Shown here: one piece after another, positions 7,711 to 14,521 of the stretch
Layout of the letters: each line of letters starts with the position of its first letter
How positions within the stretch are numbered: position 1 is the stretch's first letter
Origin: Lachnospiraceae bacterium
Lineage (GTDB): Bacteria > Bacillota_A > Clostridia > Lachnospirales > Lachnospiraceae
Assembly (NCBI GenBank): GCA_024690425.1
Contig: JAILCT010000108.1
Span: forward strand, 1-22,780
DNA: 22,780 bases
Direction: 5' to 3'
Position numbers and translations under genes: made by a program
The notes under the pieces: model-generated
Told to the model about the DNA's origin: nothing
Seen by the model: only the letters and a program-made list of their open reading frames with translations
The model's database searches: none

Positions 7711-8843
7711 TGGTGTTGGACAACAGTGAAGTTGAGCTTGTCATGATCCAGAAGGCCCTGGAGAAGGACTATAATGTTACGGCGATGAACAATTCCAAAC
7801 AGGCGCTGGCAAGGCTTAACAAGGCAACGATCATGCCGGACATAGTTATAATGGACGTTGTCCTGCAGGGGGTCTCGGGGTTCGAAGTTCTTACCAGGCT
7901 TATGACGGGAGAGAAGACCAAGGATGTCCGTGTAATCATGGTATCGGGTGATAAGGATGCATCTACCGAGGTCGAAGCATACAGGCTCGGAGCGTGTGAC
8001 TTTGTCAAGAAGCCCGTAAACATGCCCATTCTTAAGAAGCGTGTTGAAATGCAGGTAGAGCTTCTTGAGGGCAGGAAGAAGATGGGGTCATTCTCAGGCC
8101 AGCTTCAGCAGTCAATGGCAGCGGCCAGCCAGAACACACTTAAGCTTGAATACTTTATCATCGGTGTGATCACGGACCTTATAACGGTTAAGGATACATA
8201 TGCAGGAATGAGTGCTCTTGCGGTTTCAAGATATATGGGCCTGATCCTTCGTGAGATGCTCATGTCAGGCATCAATTACGGGATAGATCCGGCTGACTTT
8301 GAGCTGATCATCCTGTCTTCCCAGCTTCATGATATGGGTAAGATCGGTATTCCGGATTATATTCTTCAGAAGACCGGAAAGTACACGGACGAAGAGTTTG
8401 AGCTTATGAAAAGGCACACAGTTCTCGCCGCTAACGCAATACAGAAGTATTCATACCTTATCCCGAATACCAAGTTCCTTAATTTCACATATCAGATGGC
8501 CAGGTTCCATCATGAAAGGTACGACGGAGGTGGATATCCGGATCATCTTATGGGAGTAAACATCCCTATACTTGCGAGGATATTGTCGGTTGCGGATACC
8601 TATGATGCTCTGGTTTCGACAAGATCGTACAGGCAGAGCAAGACTCACGAACAGGCCTATAATATAATCACTCAGGCAGCAGGCCTTCAGTTCGATCCTA
8701 CTGTCGTGTCGGCCTTCCAGAGAGCGCATGCCGATATATATGAAATGAGCAGGCATCTTGAGGCTATGGAGAAGCAGCATCGCCAACAGCAGGTAAGCGC
8801 ACAGTCGATGACGCAGATGCCGCCGAGCCAGTCAGGCGTGTAG
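7698..8843 (+). CDS. Response regulator with HD-GYP domain (putative c-di-GMP phosphodiesterase)
   Basis: An N-terminal receiver domain (about 1-120) has the phospho-acceptor Asp53, Ser83 and the conserved K-P pair (Lys105). Its usual acidic pair near residue 8 is Asp-Asn. The HD-GYP domain (about 150-350) has H-D (211-212), H-H-E (271-273) and G-G-G-Y-P (277-281), so c-di-GMP hydrolysis is the expected output. However, the early helix that normally carries a metal-site His (D-x-Y-T-x-x-H) reads D-T-Y-A-G-M, with Met171. The tail is Gln-rich. The gene overlaps hisA by 13 bases and has a good GGGGAGG (7683-7689). No histidine kinase is adjacent, so its partner must be elsewhere. Confidence 0.9.
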   Translation: MYSVMVLDNSEVELVMIQKALEKDYNVTAMNNSKQALARLNKATIMPDIVIMDVVLQGVSGFEVLTRLMTGEKTKDVRVIMVSGDKDASTEVEAYRLGACDFVKKPVNMPILKKRVEMQVELLEGRKKMGSFSGQLQQSMAAASQNTLKLEYFIIGVITDLITVKDTYAGMSALAVSRYMGLILREMLMSGINYGIDPADFELIILSSQLHDMGKIGIPDYILQKTGKYTDEEFELMKRHTVLAANAIQKYSYLIPNTKFLNFTYQMARFHHERYDGGGYPDHLMGVNIPILARILSVADTYDALVSTRSYRQSKTHEQAYNIITQAAGLQFDPTVVSAFQRAHADIYEMSRHLEAMEKQHRQQQVSAQSMTQMPPSQSGV

Positions 8844-8869
8844 CAGGCCTTCTATTTGATTTTTATTTA

Positions 8870-8898
8870 TTTACAAAACAATACGCATGTGATATTAT
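8870..8898 (+). promoter_or_regulatory. Promoter of the cold-shock gene
   Basis: TTTACA (8870-8875) and TATTAT (8893-8898) are 17 bases apart. The predicted start near 8905 leaves a leader of about 45 bases, much shorter than the long regulatory leader of E. coli cspA. Confidence 0.75.
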
Positions 8899-8949
8899 CT
8901 TATCGATGTTATTCATCTATCAATATTAATTTTTTTTGGAGGTACTACA

Positions 8950-9147
8950 ATGAAGGGTACAGTAAAGTGGTTCAACAACCAGAAGGGATACGGTTTTATC
9001 TCTGATGAGCAGGGACAGGACGTATTCGTTCACTATTCAGGACTTAACATGGAAGGCTTCAAGTCTCTTGACGAGGGAGCAGCTGTTGAGTTCGACGTAG
9101 TTCAGGGTGAGAAGGGACCTCAGGCAACCAACGTAACAAAGTTATAA
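8950..9147 (+). CDS. cspA: Cold-shock domain protein
   Basis: This 65-residue protein is a single cold-shock OB-fold that binds single-stranded RNA and DNA, acting as an RNA chaperone. Both nucleic-acid binding motifs are present: K-G-Y-G-F-I (12-17, RNP1) and V-F-V-H-Y (25-29, RNP2, with Tyr in place of the common Phe). The start is G-T-V-K-W-F, as in the family. A strong GGAGGT at 8938-8943 lies six bases before the ATG. It has its own promoter and a terminator, so it forms a single-gene unit. The symbol is generic; paralogue identity cannot be told from one copy. Confidence 0.96.
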   Translation: MKGTVKWFNNQKGYGFISDEQGQDVFVHYSGLNMEGFKSLDEGAAVEFDVVQGEKGPQATNVTKL

Positions 9148-9252
9148 TCTAGTTTTACAACTTGTGCCTTTTCTAAAATATATATACGTGGATTTTTAAT
9201 CACATGGGTTTGTATTAGGGGAAGTAGCAGTCGTATTAACAAAGATTAAGAG

Positions 9253-9277
9253 AAGAGATGCTTATGGCATCTCTTTT
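9253..9277 (+). terminator. Intrinsic terminator after the cold-shock gene
   Basis: A perfect nine-pair stem (AAGAGATGC at 9253-9261 with GCATCTCTT at 9267-9275) has a five-base loop and ends in four Ts, followed by CTT. It lies about 105 bases past the stop codon, so the mRNA would have a long AT-rich 3' UTR in which I see no gene. Confidence 0.85.
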
Positions 9278-9283
9278 CTTATG

Positions 9284-9312
9284 TTGAAAAGCATCTTCTT
9301 TTCATGTAGAAT
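9284..9312 (+). promoter_or_regulatory. Promoter of the lysozyme / GspF-like operon
   Basis: TTGAAA (9284-9289) and TAGAAT (9307-9312) are 17 bases apart, immediately after the terminator. The predicted start near 9319 lies downstream of an in-frame ATG at 9315, which argues for the later TTG start of the first gene. Confidence 0.7.
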
Positions 9313-9353
9313 AAATGATTGGAATACTGTGCTTAGGGGGAAAAAGGGAAGTA

Positions 9354-10397
9354 TTGAGCAGGATTAAGAACAGGACAAAACTGTATCTGGTATTGCTGAT
9401 TTTGGGTATGATACTGTTTGTGCTCGGAACGCTTACCGGAATGCTGATAGGCAGTGTTTCGGCCAGGTTCAAGAGCAATAGTGCCGCTGCAGAAGAGAAG
9501 GAAGTAATATCCGAAGCGGAGACAGTCAGTAAACCCATGGTCATAGTGTCCGATAAGGATAAGGTTAACGTGACCAATGTGTACATCCCGGCAAGGGAGA
9601 GGGTTCTGGGCCAGATACCGGTCAATTCATATAAACTTGAGAACTTCTATATAGAAGACGGATACATGGCATATCATGATGACGAAGGAAACAAGCTGTC
9701 CCATCTTGGAGTCGATCTGTCATATCATCAGGAGAATGTTGACTTTGCTGCACTCAAGGAATCGGGTGTTGAATTCGTCATGTTAAGGTGCGGATACCGG
9801 GGATATTCCGAAGGCGGTCTTGTGAAGGACGAGAAGTTCGATGAGTATGCGGCTGCATGTAATGAATACGGTATTCCGCTTGGAGTGTATTTCTTCACTC
9901 AGGCGGTGAGCGTGGAAGAAGCGGTACGTGAAGCGGAATTCACCATTGATCTTATAAGGGAATACGATATTTCGTATCCCGTAGCCCTTGATACAGAGTA
10001 TGTTTCTGAGAAGGGGGCAAGGACAAACAGCGAAGAGATCGATGAGGATCTAAGGAGTGAAATGTGCATCGCATTCTGCAGGAAGATCAGCGAGGCAGGC
10101 TACTATCCCATGATATATGCTTCGGAGAACTGGATCAGGCGCGACCTGAATTACGAGGCCCTTCAGGAATACGACTTCTGGGCGCCGCAATATCTTGAAG
10201 AAAACGATTTTATGTATGACTTTACGATATGGCAGTATACGGAACGCGGCTTCATCAAGGGCGTTGACGAAGAAGTGGATCTTGATATAAGTATGGTGGA
10301 TTACGCATCATTTGTACCGGCCCTTAGAGAGGCTGTGCTTTCAAGAGGCGAGATATCCGTTGTTTCGGATAATGCTGTAAACGGAGCGGATCAATAA
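9354..10397 (+). CDS. Membrane-anchored GH25 family lysozyme
   Basis: The protein should cleave the glycan backbone of peptidoglycan outside the membrane. One N-terminal membrane segment (about 7-35) is followed by a spacer and a GH25 domain (about 118-330). The domain opens with L-G-V-D-L-S-Y-H-Q and V-M-L-R-C-G-Y-R-G and has catalytic-type acids in A-L-D-T-E-Y (Asp213, Glu215); W-Q-Y-T is a late family motif. I chose TTG 9354, preceded by AAAGGGA, because ATG 9315 lies upstream of the predicted transcript start and lacks a Shine-Dalgarno sequence; starting at 9315 would add 13 residues. The stop directly abuts the next gene. Lysozymes in such clusters often open the wall for an envelope machine, which is inference here. 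Confidence 0.88.
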   Translation: MSRIKNRTKLYLVLLILGMILFVLGTLTGMLIGSVSARFKSNSAAAEEKEVISEAETVSKPMVIVSDKDKVNVTNVYIPARERVLGQIPVNSYKLENFYIEDGYMAYHDDEGNKLSHLGVDLSYHQENVDFAALKESGVEFVMLRCGYRGYSEGGLVKDEKFDEYAAACNEYGIPLGVYFFTQAVSVEEAVREAEFTIDLIREYDISYPVALDTEYVSEKGARTNSEEIDEDLRSEMCIAFCRKISEAGYYPMIYASENWIRRDLNYEALQEYDFWAPQYLEENDFMYDFTIWQYTERGFIKGVDEEVDLDISMVDYASFVPALREAVLSRGEISVVSDNAVNGADQ

Positions 10398-11936
10398 ATG
10401 TACGAAGAGTTTGATTTTGAAGAGCTGCCGGCAGGACAGAAGCTGTCAGCGGAAGAATTCCAGCAGGGTTACAATGTACCCCTGCCTGCTTCCATGTCTT
10501 CAGATGATCTTAATATAGGTGATCCGTCGGCAGTACTGAATGCTGACCGGGAGCGCGGTGATGATGAGGCTGAGCTTCAGTTTATCGAACCGGAACTGCC
10601 TCAGGTCATAGAGGAACCCGAGGATAATAAGAAGAGAAAAAAGAAGAAGAAAAAGAACAACAGGAAGAATCCGCTGAGCGGTAAGGCCCTGTACCAGGCA
10701 GAGCCCAAGGGTGACTGGAGTGAATTCGCATCAGCAAGGGTTACGGAAGAGACCGTGAAAGAAGGTCCTGCTGAGCCACCTGCACCGGATAAGCCCCGAA
10801 ACGGAAAAAAGGGTGCCAGGATCATTGATGCCTATACGGTAGTTGAGAAGGCCGAATTTGAGAAGATAGACATATCCAGGGAAGAGTCACGCGGGACCAT
10901 ACCCTTTAAGGATCTTAAGGATATGTGCTTTGAGTTTTATGCGATATCAGAATCGGGTGTATCCAGTATTGACACTATCAGAATACTGATGGCGCAAACG
11001 ACCAATGACGACCTGAGGGAAGCACTTGAGAACATCTATAACGATATCAAGGGAGGAGAAGACCTTTCGGGAGCAATGAGCAACTGCTCGTGCTTTCCCT
11101 TTGCCTTTACCATAGCTGTATCGGCAGCGGAGAAAAATGATATGGTACCTCTTGCGTTTAAGAAGTTCGGCGATATTTTCGCAAGAGAGGATGAGTGCAG
11201 GGAGATGGAGAGGACAAGCTTCTTTTATCCTGTGCTTACGACAGTATGCTCGCTCATCGTCATGGTTGTGATGATGCTGGTGGTTTATCCGCACTTTGTC
11301 GGGATGTTTGAGGGAGTCGGGAGCGAACTGCCGGGATTGTCAAAGACCCTGCTTGCCATAGCCGATTCGTTTCAGACAATATGGTGGCTCATAACCGGGA
11401 TAATCCTGCTGATCCTGCTTGCGATATTTATATTTAAGAGGGCCAGCAAGGCAGACATCCTGGGTCCCAAGCTGGGTGAGAAGTCATTGCCGTCCGGTTC
11501 GTATAAGCGTATGAATGTTTATGCCAAGTTTGCAAGATATATGAATGCGCTGCTCACTGTCGGTGTTACCACCAAGGATGCATTGTTTGTGACAGCACAT
11601 TCCTTTACGGAATATCCTTTTCTAACGGCCAGGCTTCTTGATGCGGCCAATGCATCCGCATCGGGATCAACCCTGAGCAATGCCCTGTGTGTATTTGACT
11701 TTTTCCCGATCATGGTACTGCAGATGATATCGGTGGGTGAAGAGATGGGAGATACACCACGTATGCTCATGCACGTTGCAAGCTATTATGAAGACGAAGC
11801 AAGACGGCTGGCGGCCAAAAGGATCGCCCACCGGGAACCAGTTTCGATCGCGGTCATGGCGGTCGTGGTCCTGTTCCTGCTCCTGTCGATGCTTCAGCCC
11901 ATGCTTAAGTTCTACGAGCTCGTGAAGGCATTATGA
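10398..11936 (+). CDS. GspF/PilC-like type II secretion / type IV pilus platform protein
   Basis: The C-terminal two thirds show two T2SS-F repeats (about 170-300 and 370-505), each with a helical cytosolic part ending in hydrophobic segments. Membrane spans are at about 275-300, 328-347 and 483-503, the usual three. The second repeat has Y-M-N-A-L-L-T-V-G-V and V-G-E-E-M-G-D, typical family signatures. Such proteins sit in the inner membrane and couple an assembly ATPase to pseudopilin or pilin polymerisation. A low-complexity extension of about 165 residues, acidic at first and then with a Lys/Arg/Asn-rich run (about 78-90), makes it longer than the usual 400 or so residues. The gene starts on the base after the lysozyme stop. 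No ATPase or pilin gene is nearby. Confidence 0.85.
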   Translation: MYEEFDFEELPAGQKLSAEEFQQGYNVPLPASMSSDDLNIGDPSAVLNADRERGDDEAELQFIEPELPQVIEEPEDNKKRKKKKKKNNRKNPLSGKALYQAEPKGDWSEFASARVTEETVKEGPAEPPAPDKPRNGKKGARIIDAYTVVEKAEFEKIDISREESRGTIPFKDLKDMCFEFYAISESGVSSIDTIRILMAQTTNDDLREALENIYNDIKGGEDLSGAMSNCSCFPFAFTIAVSAAEKNDMVPLAFKKFGDIFAREDECREMERTSFFYPVLTTVCSLIVMVVMMLVVYPHFVGMFEGVGSELPGLSKTLLAIADSFQTIWWLITGIILLILLAIFIFKRASKADILGPKLGEKSLPSGSYKRMNVYAKFARYMNALLTVGVTTKDALFVTAHSFTEYPFLTARLLDAANASASGSTLSNALCVFDFFPIMVLQMISVGEEMGDTPRMLMHVASYYEDEARRLAAKRIAHREPVSIAVMAVVVLFLLLSMLQPMLKFYELVKAL

Positions 11937-11958
11937 TCTTATGTAACAGGAGACAACC

Positions 11959-13269
11959 TTGCGCTACACCAAACAAGCCTTAATTGCATTATTTCTGCTG
12001 GGTATCACCGCTATGGCGGTGGTATTTGTTTATGCCGGAATGGTTGACATAACGAAGAAACTCATGGAGAGCAGGGCCGGAGTCCGGGTTGAGAATGCCC
12101 TTGATGAGACTGCTGCAGCCCTTAATGAGAAGGTCCAGGCTTCCTGTGACCGCCTTGCAAAAGAACTGTATTCGGGAATGCTTTCAGAACTTAAGAATGA
12201 AGAAGGAACTTCCGTCGAGGAACTGAATACAGGCCGAAAGTCGGCATATTACAGGGATTATACGGATTCGCTCAGGGCCCTTTACGATACGGGCAGCGAT
12301 TCCCTGACGAACATGCTCGAGAGCCTTCTTCCCAAGGAAGGGGATGTCACCTACAGGATATCAGCAACTCCGGGGCCCGGCTTTTCTCTCGATTATGATG
12401 AGGCTTCCTGTACGATCCGCAGGTGTTCCATAGATAATGTGGTAATAAGTTATCTGTCGGGGGATACGATCGTCAGTGAGAAGACCTATTCGCTAAGCAT
12501 TGATCCGCCTGATGTGGCATTTTCGGATGAGAGCACGAATTTCTATGACTACTCCCTTGTCAGCATGAAGGGAACATATATCACGGGTCAGACTTCATCT
12601 TTTGTCGGCAGCATGTACGCGGGAACGCATGATTTTGAAGAGGGGAGAGAGGCAGAGGTCATATACGGGGAGAAGGACCCCTATGGCGGCTTCAATTTCC
12701 TGACAACACAGGCGGCGGTTTTTGCAGACAGTATGATAACCACGGGCGATATCAATTTAAAGGGAGCATTTGTTCTTTTCGGAAGCGAGGACGACCAGAT
12801 ATCGATCTATGCAAATACGATCAATGATATAGAGAATTATCCAAGCAAGACAGAGTATACGGTATACGGAAACAGCTTTTTGCGTGACGGGTCGACCGCA
12901 TATGTCAATGAAGAGCACTATGAAGACATAATCAGGCTGATCAATTCCGTTGCGGGAAGCATCGATGATATATCATCTGTCTACGACAGCGGTACCGATG
13001 CGGCATATCCCGGAAGCTTAAGGAAGATAATCTCAAATGAGGACGTGACCATAAGCGAAGACTATACGGGAGTCGTAATAACCGGCGGTAATGTGATAAT
13101 AGAAGCGGGATGTAATGTTGAAGGTCTTGTGATCTCCGGAGACAGGATATATGTTTACGGAAACAACAATATAGTCTCGAGCAGAGATGTCGTACGCAAG
13201 GTGCTGGAGGAAGAACAGGGGACTGCAGGCCCGATGGTAAGTGACTATATAGGAACGTTGGTAGAATAA
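11959..13269 (+). CDS. Unrecognised membrane-anchored protein with beta-helix-like C-terminus
   Basis: I do not recognise this 436-residue protein. It starts with a short basic stretch and one membrane segment (about 6-28), followed by an amphipathic helical region rich in Ala, Glu and Leu (about 30-110). The rest is extracellular-looking and rich in Gly, Ser, Asp, Tyr and beta-branched residues. Near the end, repeating patterns such as G-V-V-I-T-G-G-N-V-I-I-E and G-L-V-I-S-G-D-R-I-Y-V-Y suggest stacked beta-solenoid turns, as in bactofilin-like or pectate-lyase-like folds. It starts at TTG 11959 behind AGGAGA (11948-11953), 22 bases after the GspF-like gene, so it is probably cotranscribed. 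It could be a minor pilin-like or exported structural subunit, though no type III prepilin cleavage motif is obvious. Confidence 0.75.
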   Translation: MRYTKQALIALFLLGITAMAVVFVYAGMVDITKKLMESRAGVRVENALDETAAALNEKVQASCDRLAKELYSGMLSELKNEEGTSVEELNTGRKSAYYRDYTDSLRALYDTGSDSLTNMLESLLPKEGDVTYRISATPGPGFSLDYDEASCTIRRCSIDNVVISYLSGDTIVSEKTYSLSIDPPDVAFSDESTNFYDYSLVSMKGTYITGQTSSFVGSMYAGTHDFEEGREAEVIYGEKDPYGGFNFLTTQAAVFADSMITTGDINLKGAFVLFGSEDDQISIYANTINDIENYPSKTEYTVYGNSFLRDGSTAYVNEEHYEDIIRLINSVAGSIDDISSVYDSGTDAAYPGSLRKIISNEDVTISEDYTGVVITGGNVIIEAGCNVEGLVISGDRIYVYGNNNIVSSRDVVRKVLEEEQGTAGPMVSDYIGTLVE

Positions 13270-13293
13270 ACGTGTAGAAGAAAACACTTGATT

Positions 13294-13322
13294 TTTACAT
13301 CACTTCGTGATAACATCATAAT
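13294..13322 (+). promoter_or_regulatory. Promoter of the SARP-type regulator gene
   Basis: TTTACA (13294-13299) and CATAAT (13317-13322) are 17 bases apart, giving a start near 13329 and a leader of about 44 bases. A second weaker pair, TTGATT (13327-13332) with TATATC (13350-13355), is also possible. Confidence 0.55.
13299..13311. repeat. Inverted repeat in the promoter spacer, possible operator
   Basis: ATCAC-TTC-GTGAT is a perfect five-base inverted repeat lying between the -35 and -10 elements, a position where a bound repressor would block RNA polymerase. The adjacent regulator is a candidate ligand for it. Being short, it could also be chance. Confidence 0.4.
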
Positions 13323-13372
13323 TAGCTTGATTTGTGACAAAATCGGTATTATATCCATAACGGAGGAAAAAA

Positions 13373-14503
13373 ATGGCTACGAACGTTAAGATTACTTTAT
13401 TTGGTGGCTTCAGTATCTACAAGGATGGTGAGCCCATTCTCGAGAACCTGTCAAACACCAGAAAGACCAAGCTTTTTTTGTGTTATTTACTTTTGAATAA
13501 GGATAAGGCTATATCTCATAAGGAACTATTTGAGCTTCTGTGGTCCGGAGAGGATTATGCCAATCCGGGTACAGCTCTCAGAACCCTTCTGTACCGCTAC
13601 AGGAATCTCATTGAGAGCACCGGTGTCGATGAGCTTGATAATTCAATTATAAGCAGAAGAGGGGCTTACCAGTGGAATCCCGATCTGCTCATATCCATTG
13701 ACATATATGATTTTGAAGATGCCTCCAAGAAGGCACTTGAGACGATAGGTTCGGACGAGAAGAAGGAACTCCTGCTGCGCAAGGCAATGGAGCACTATAC
13801 AGGCAACCTGCTTCCCGATTCCAATACCGAGCACTGGGTGGTTCCAAAGGCTGTTGAACTGAGGGATCTCTACATAAGGGTAGCTCTTGAACTTATTCAG
13901 CTTCTTAAGGCTAAGCAGGATTACAAGGGAATAATCGATATATGCAATGAAGTTCAGGAATTCATTCCTGTGTCCCTTGACATAGAGAATGAAATGAACC
14001 TTGCCATGCAGAAAGGACTGGAGAGTGAAGCTGAGCTTAACGAGTATCATATGTTCCGCGAAGCTGCCAAGGAAATGGATCGTGTTATTGGCGGTGTAAG
14101 AGAAGAGATGGAATACGATGCATCCGAAAATACGGCTTTTGCATGCGAATACGATATGTTTCGTGAGGTTTACAGGCTGCAGAGAAGGCTTCTTATGCGT
14201 ACCGGTGAGACCATGTTCCTCACCATGGCAACCCTTCGGTCAAGGAGAACGGACAGGCATGAGCCGCTTAAGAATGAGAGAGCCATGACAGCCCTGCTTG
14301 AGTGCTGCAAGCATGAGCTCCGTATGGGTGACTCCATATGCCGCTATTCGGATGACCAGTATGCGATCATGTTCCCTGTTGATTCCTATGAGAATGCCGT
14401 TAAGGTGCTTGAGCGTGTACGTATGAGCTTTTACAGGAAGAGTAACCTCAACGAGTACATGCTCGTATATAAGATATGTCCTCTTAAGAACGCCAAGGAA
14501 TAA
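13373..14503 (+). CDS. SARP/BTAD-type regulator with degenerate GGDEF-like C-terminus
   Basis: The first 105 residues form an OmpR-like winged helix of the SARP kind (I-T-L-F-G-G-F at the start; helices around 28-85 with L-F-E-L-L-W and A-L-R-T-L-L-Y-R-Y-R-N-L). Residues about 108-215 match a bacterial transcriptional activation (BTAD) helical domain. The end (about 278-370) looks like a GGDEF fold: M-F-L-T-M-A-T-L at the start, then R-M-G-D-S-I-C-R-Y before S-D-D-Q-Y (326-330), where active cyclases have G-G-D-E-F. The loss of both glycines argues against diguanylate cyclase activity. The ATG follows GGAGG (13362-13366). The LacI-like sensor starts 18 bases downstream. I infer a DNA-binding regulator whose target is unknown. 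Confidence 0.8.
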   Translation: MATNVKITLFGGFSIYKDGEPILENLSNTRKTKLFLCYLLLNKDKAISHKELFELLWSGEDYANPGTALRTLLYRYRNLIESTGVDELDNSIISRRGAYQWNPDLLISIDIYDFEDASKKALETIGSDEKKELLLRKAMEHYTGNLLPDSNTEHWVVPKAVELRDLYIRVALELIQLLKAKQDYKGIIDICNEVQEFIPVSLDIENEMNLAMQKGLESEAELNEYHMFREAAKEMDRVIGGVREEMEYDASENTAFACEYDMFREVYRLQRRLLMRTGETMFLTMATLRSRRTDRHEPLKNERAMTALLECCKHELRMGDSICRYSDDQYAIMFPVDSYENAVKVLERVRMSFYRKSNLNEYMLVYKICPLKNAKE

Positions 14504-14521
14504 TTATACTGGGGAGTCCCG

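Noticed and set aside
9148..9252. Possible small RNA or short gene between the cold-shock stop and its terminator
   Set aside because: No start codon with a ribosome binding site opens a meaningful frame, and no separate promoter or conserved fold was seen; a long 3' UTR is the simpler reading.
9315..9353. ATG 9315 as start of the lysozyme
   Set aside because: It sits directly behind the -10 TAGAAT and before the expected transcript start, and has no Shine-Dalgarno sequence. TTG 9354 fits better, though this rests on the promoter call.
10637..10643. A-AAA-AAG slippery heptamer in phase in the GspF-like gene
   Set aside because: It is a classical -1 frameshift site, but the -1 frame stops after about 15 codons, no strong downstream structure was seen, and a Lys-rich run would produce such heptamers by chance.
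13270..13293. Terminator after the beta-helix protein gene
   Set aside because: Only a four-pair GTGT/ACAC stem with a large loop precedes the T-rich stretch, too weak to call.
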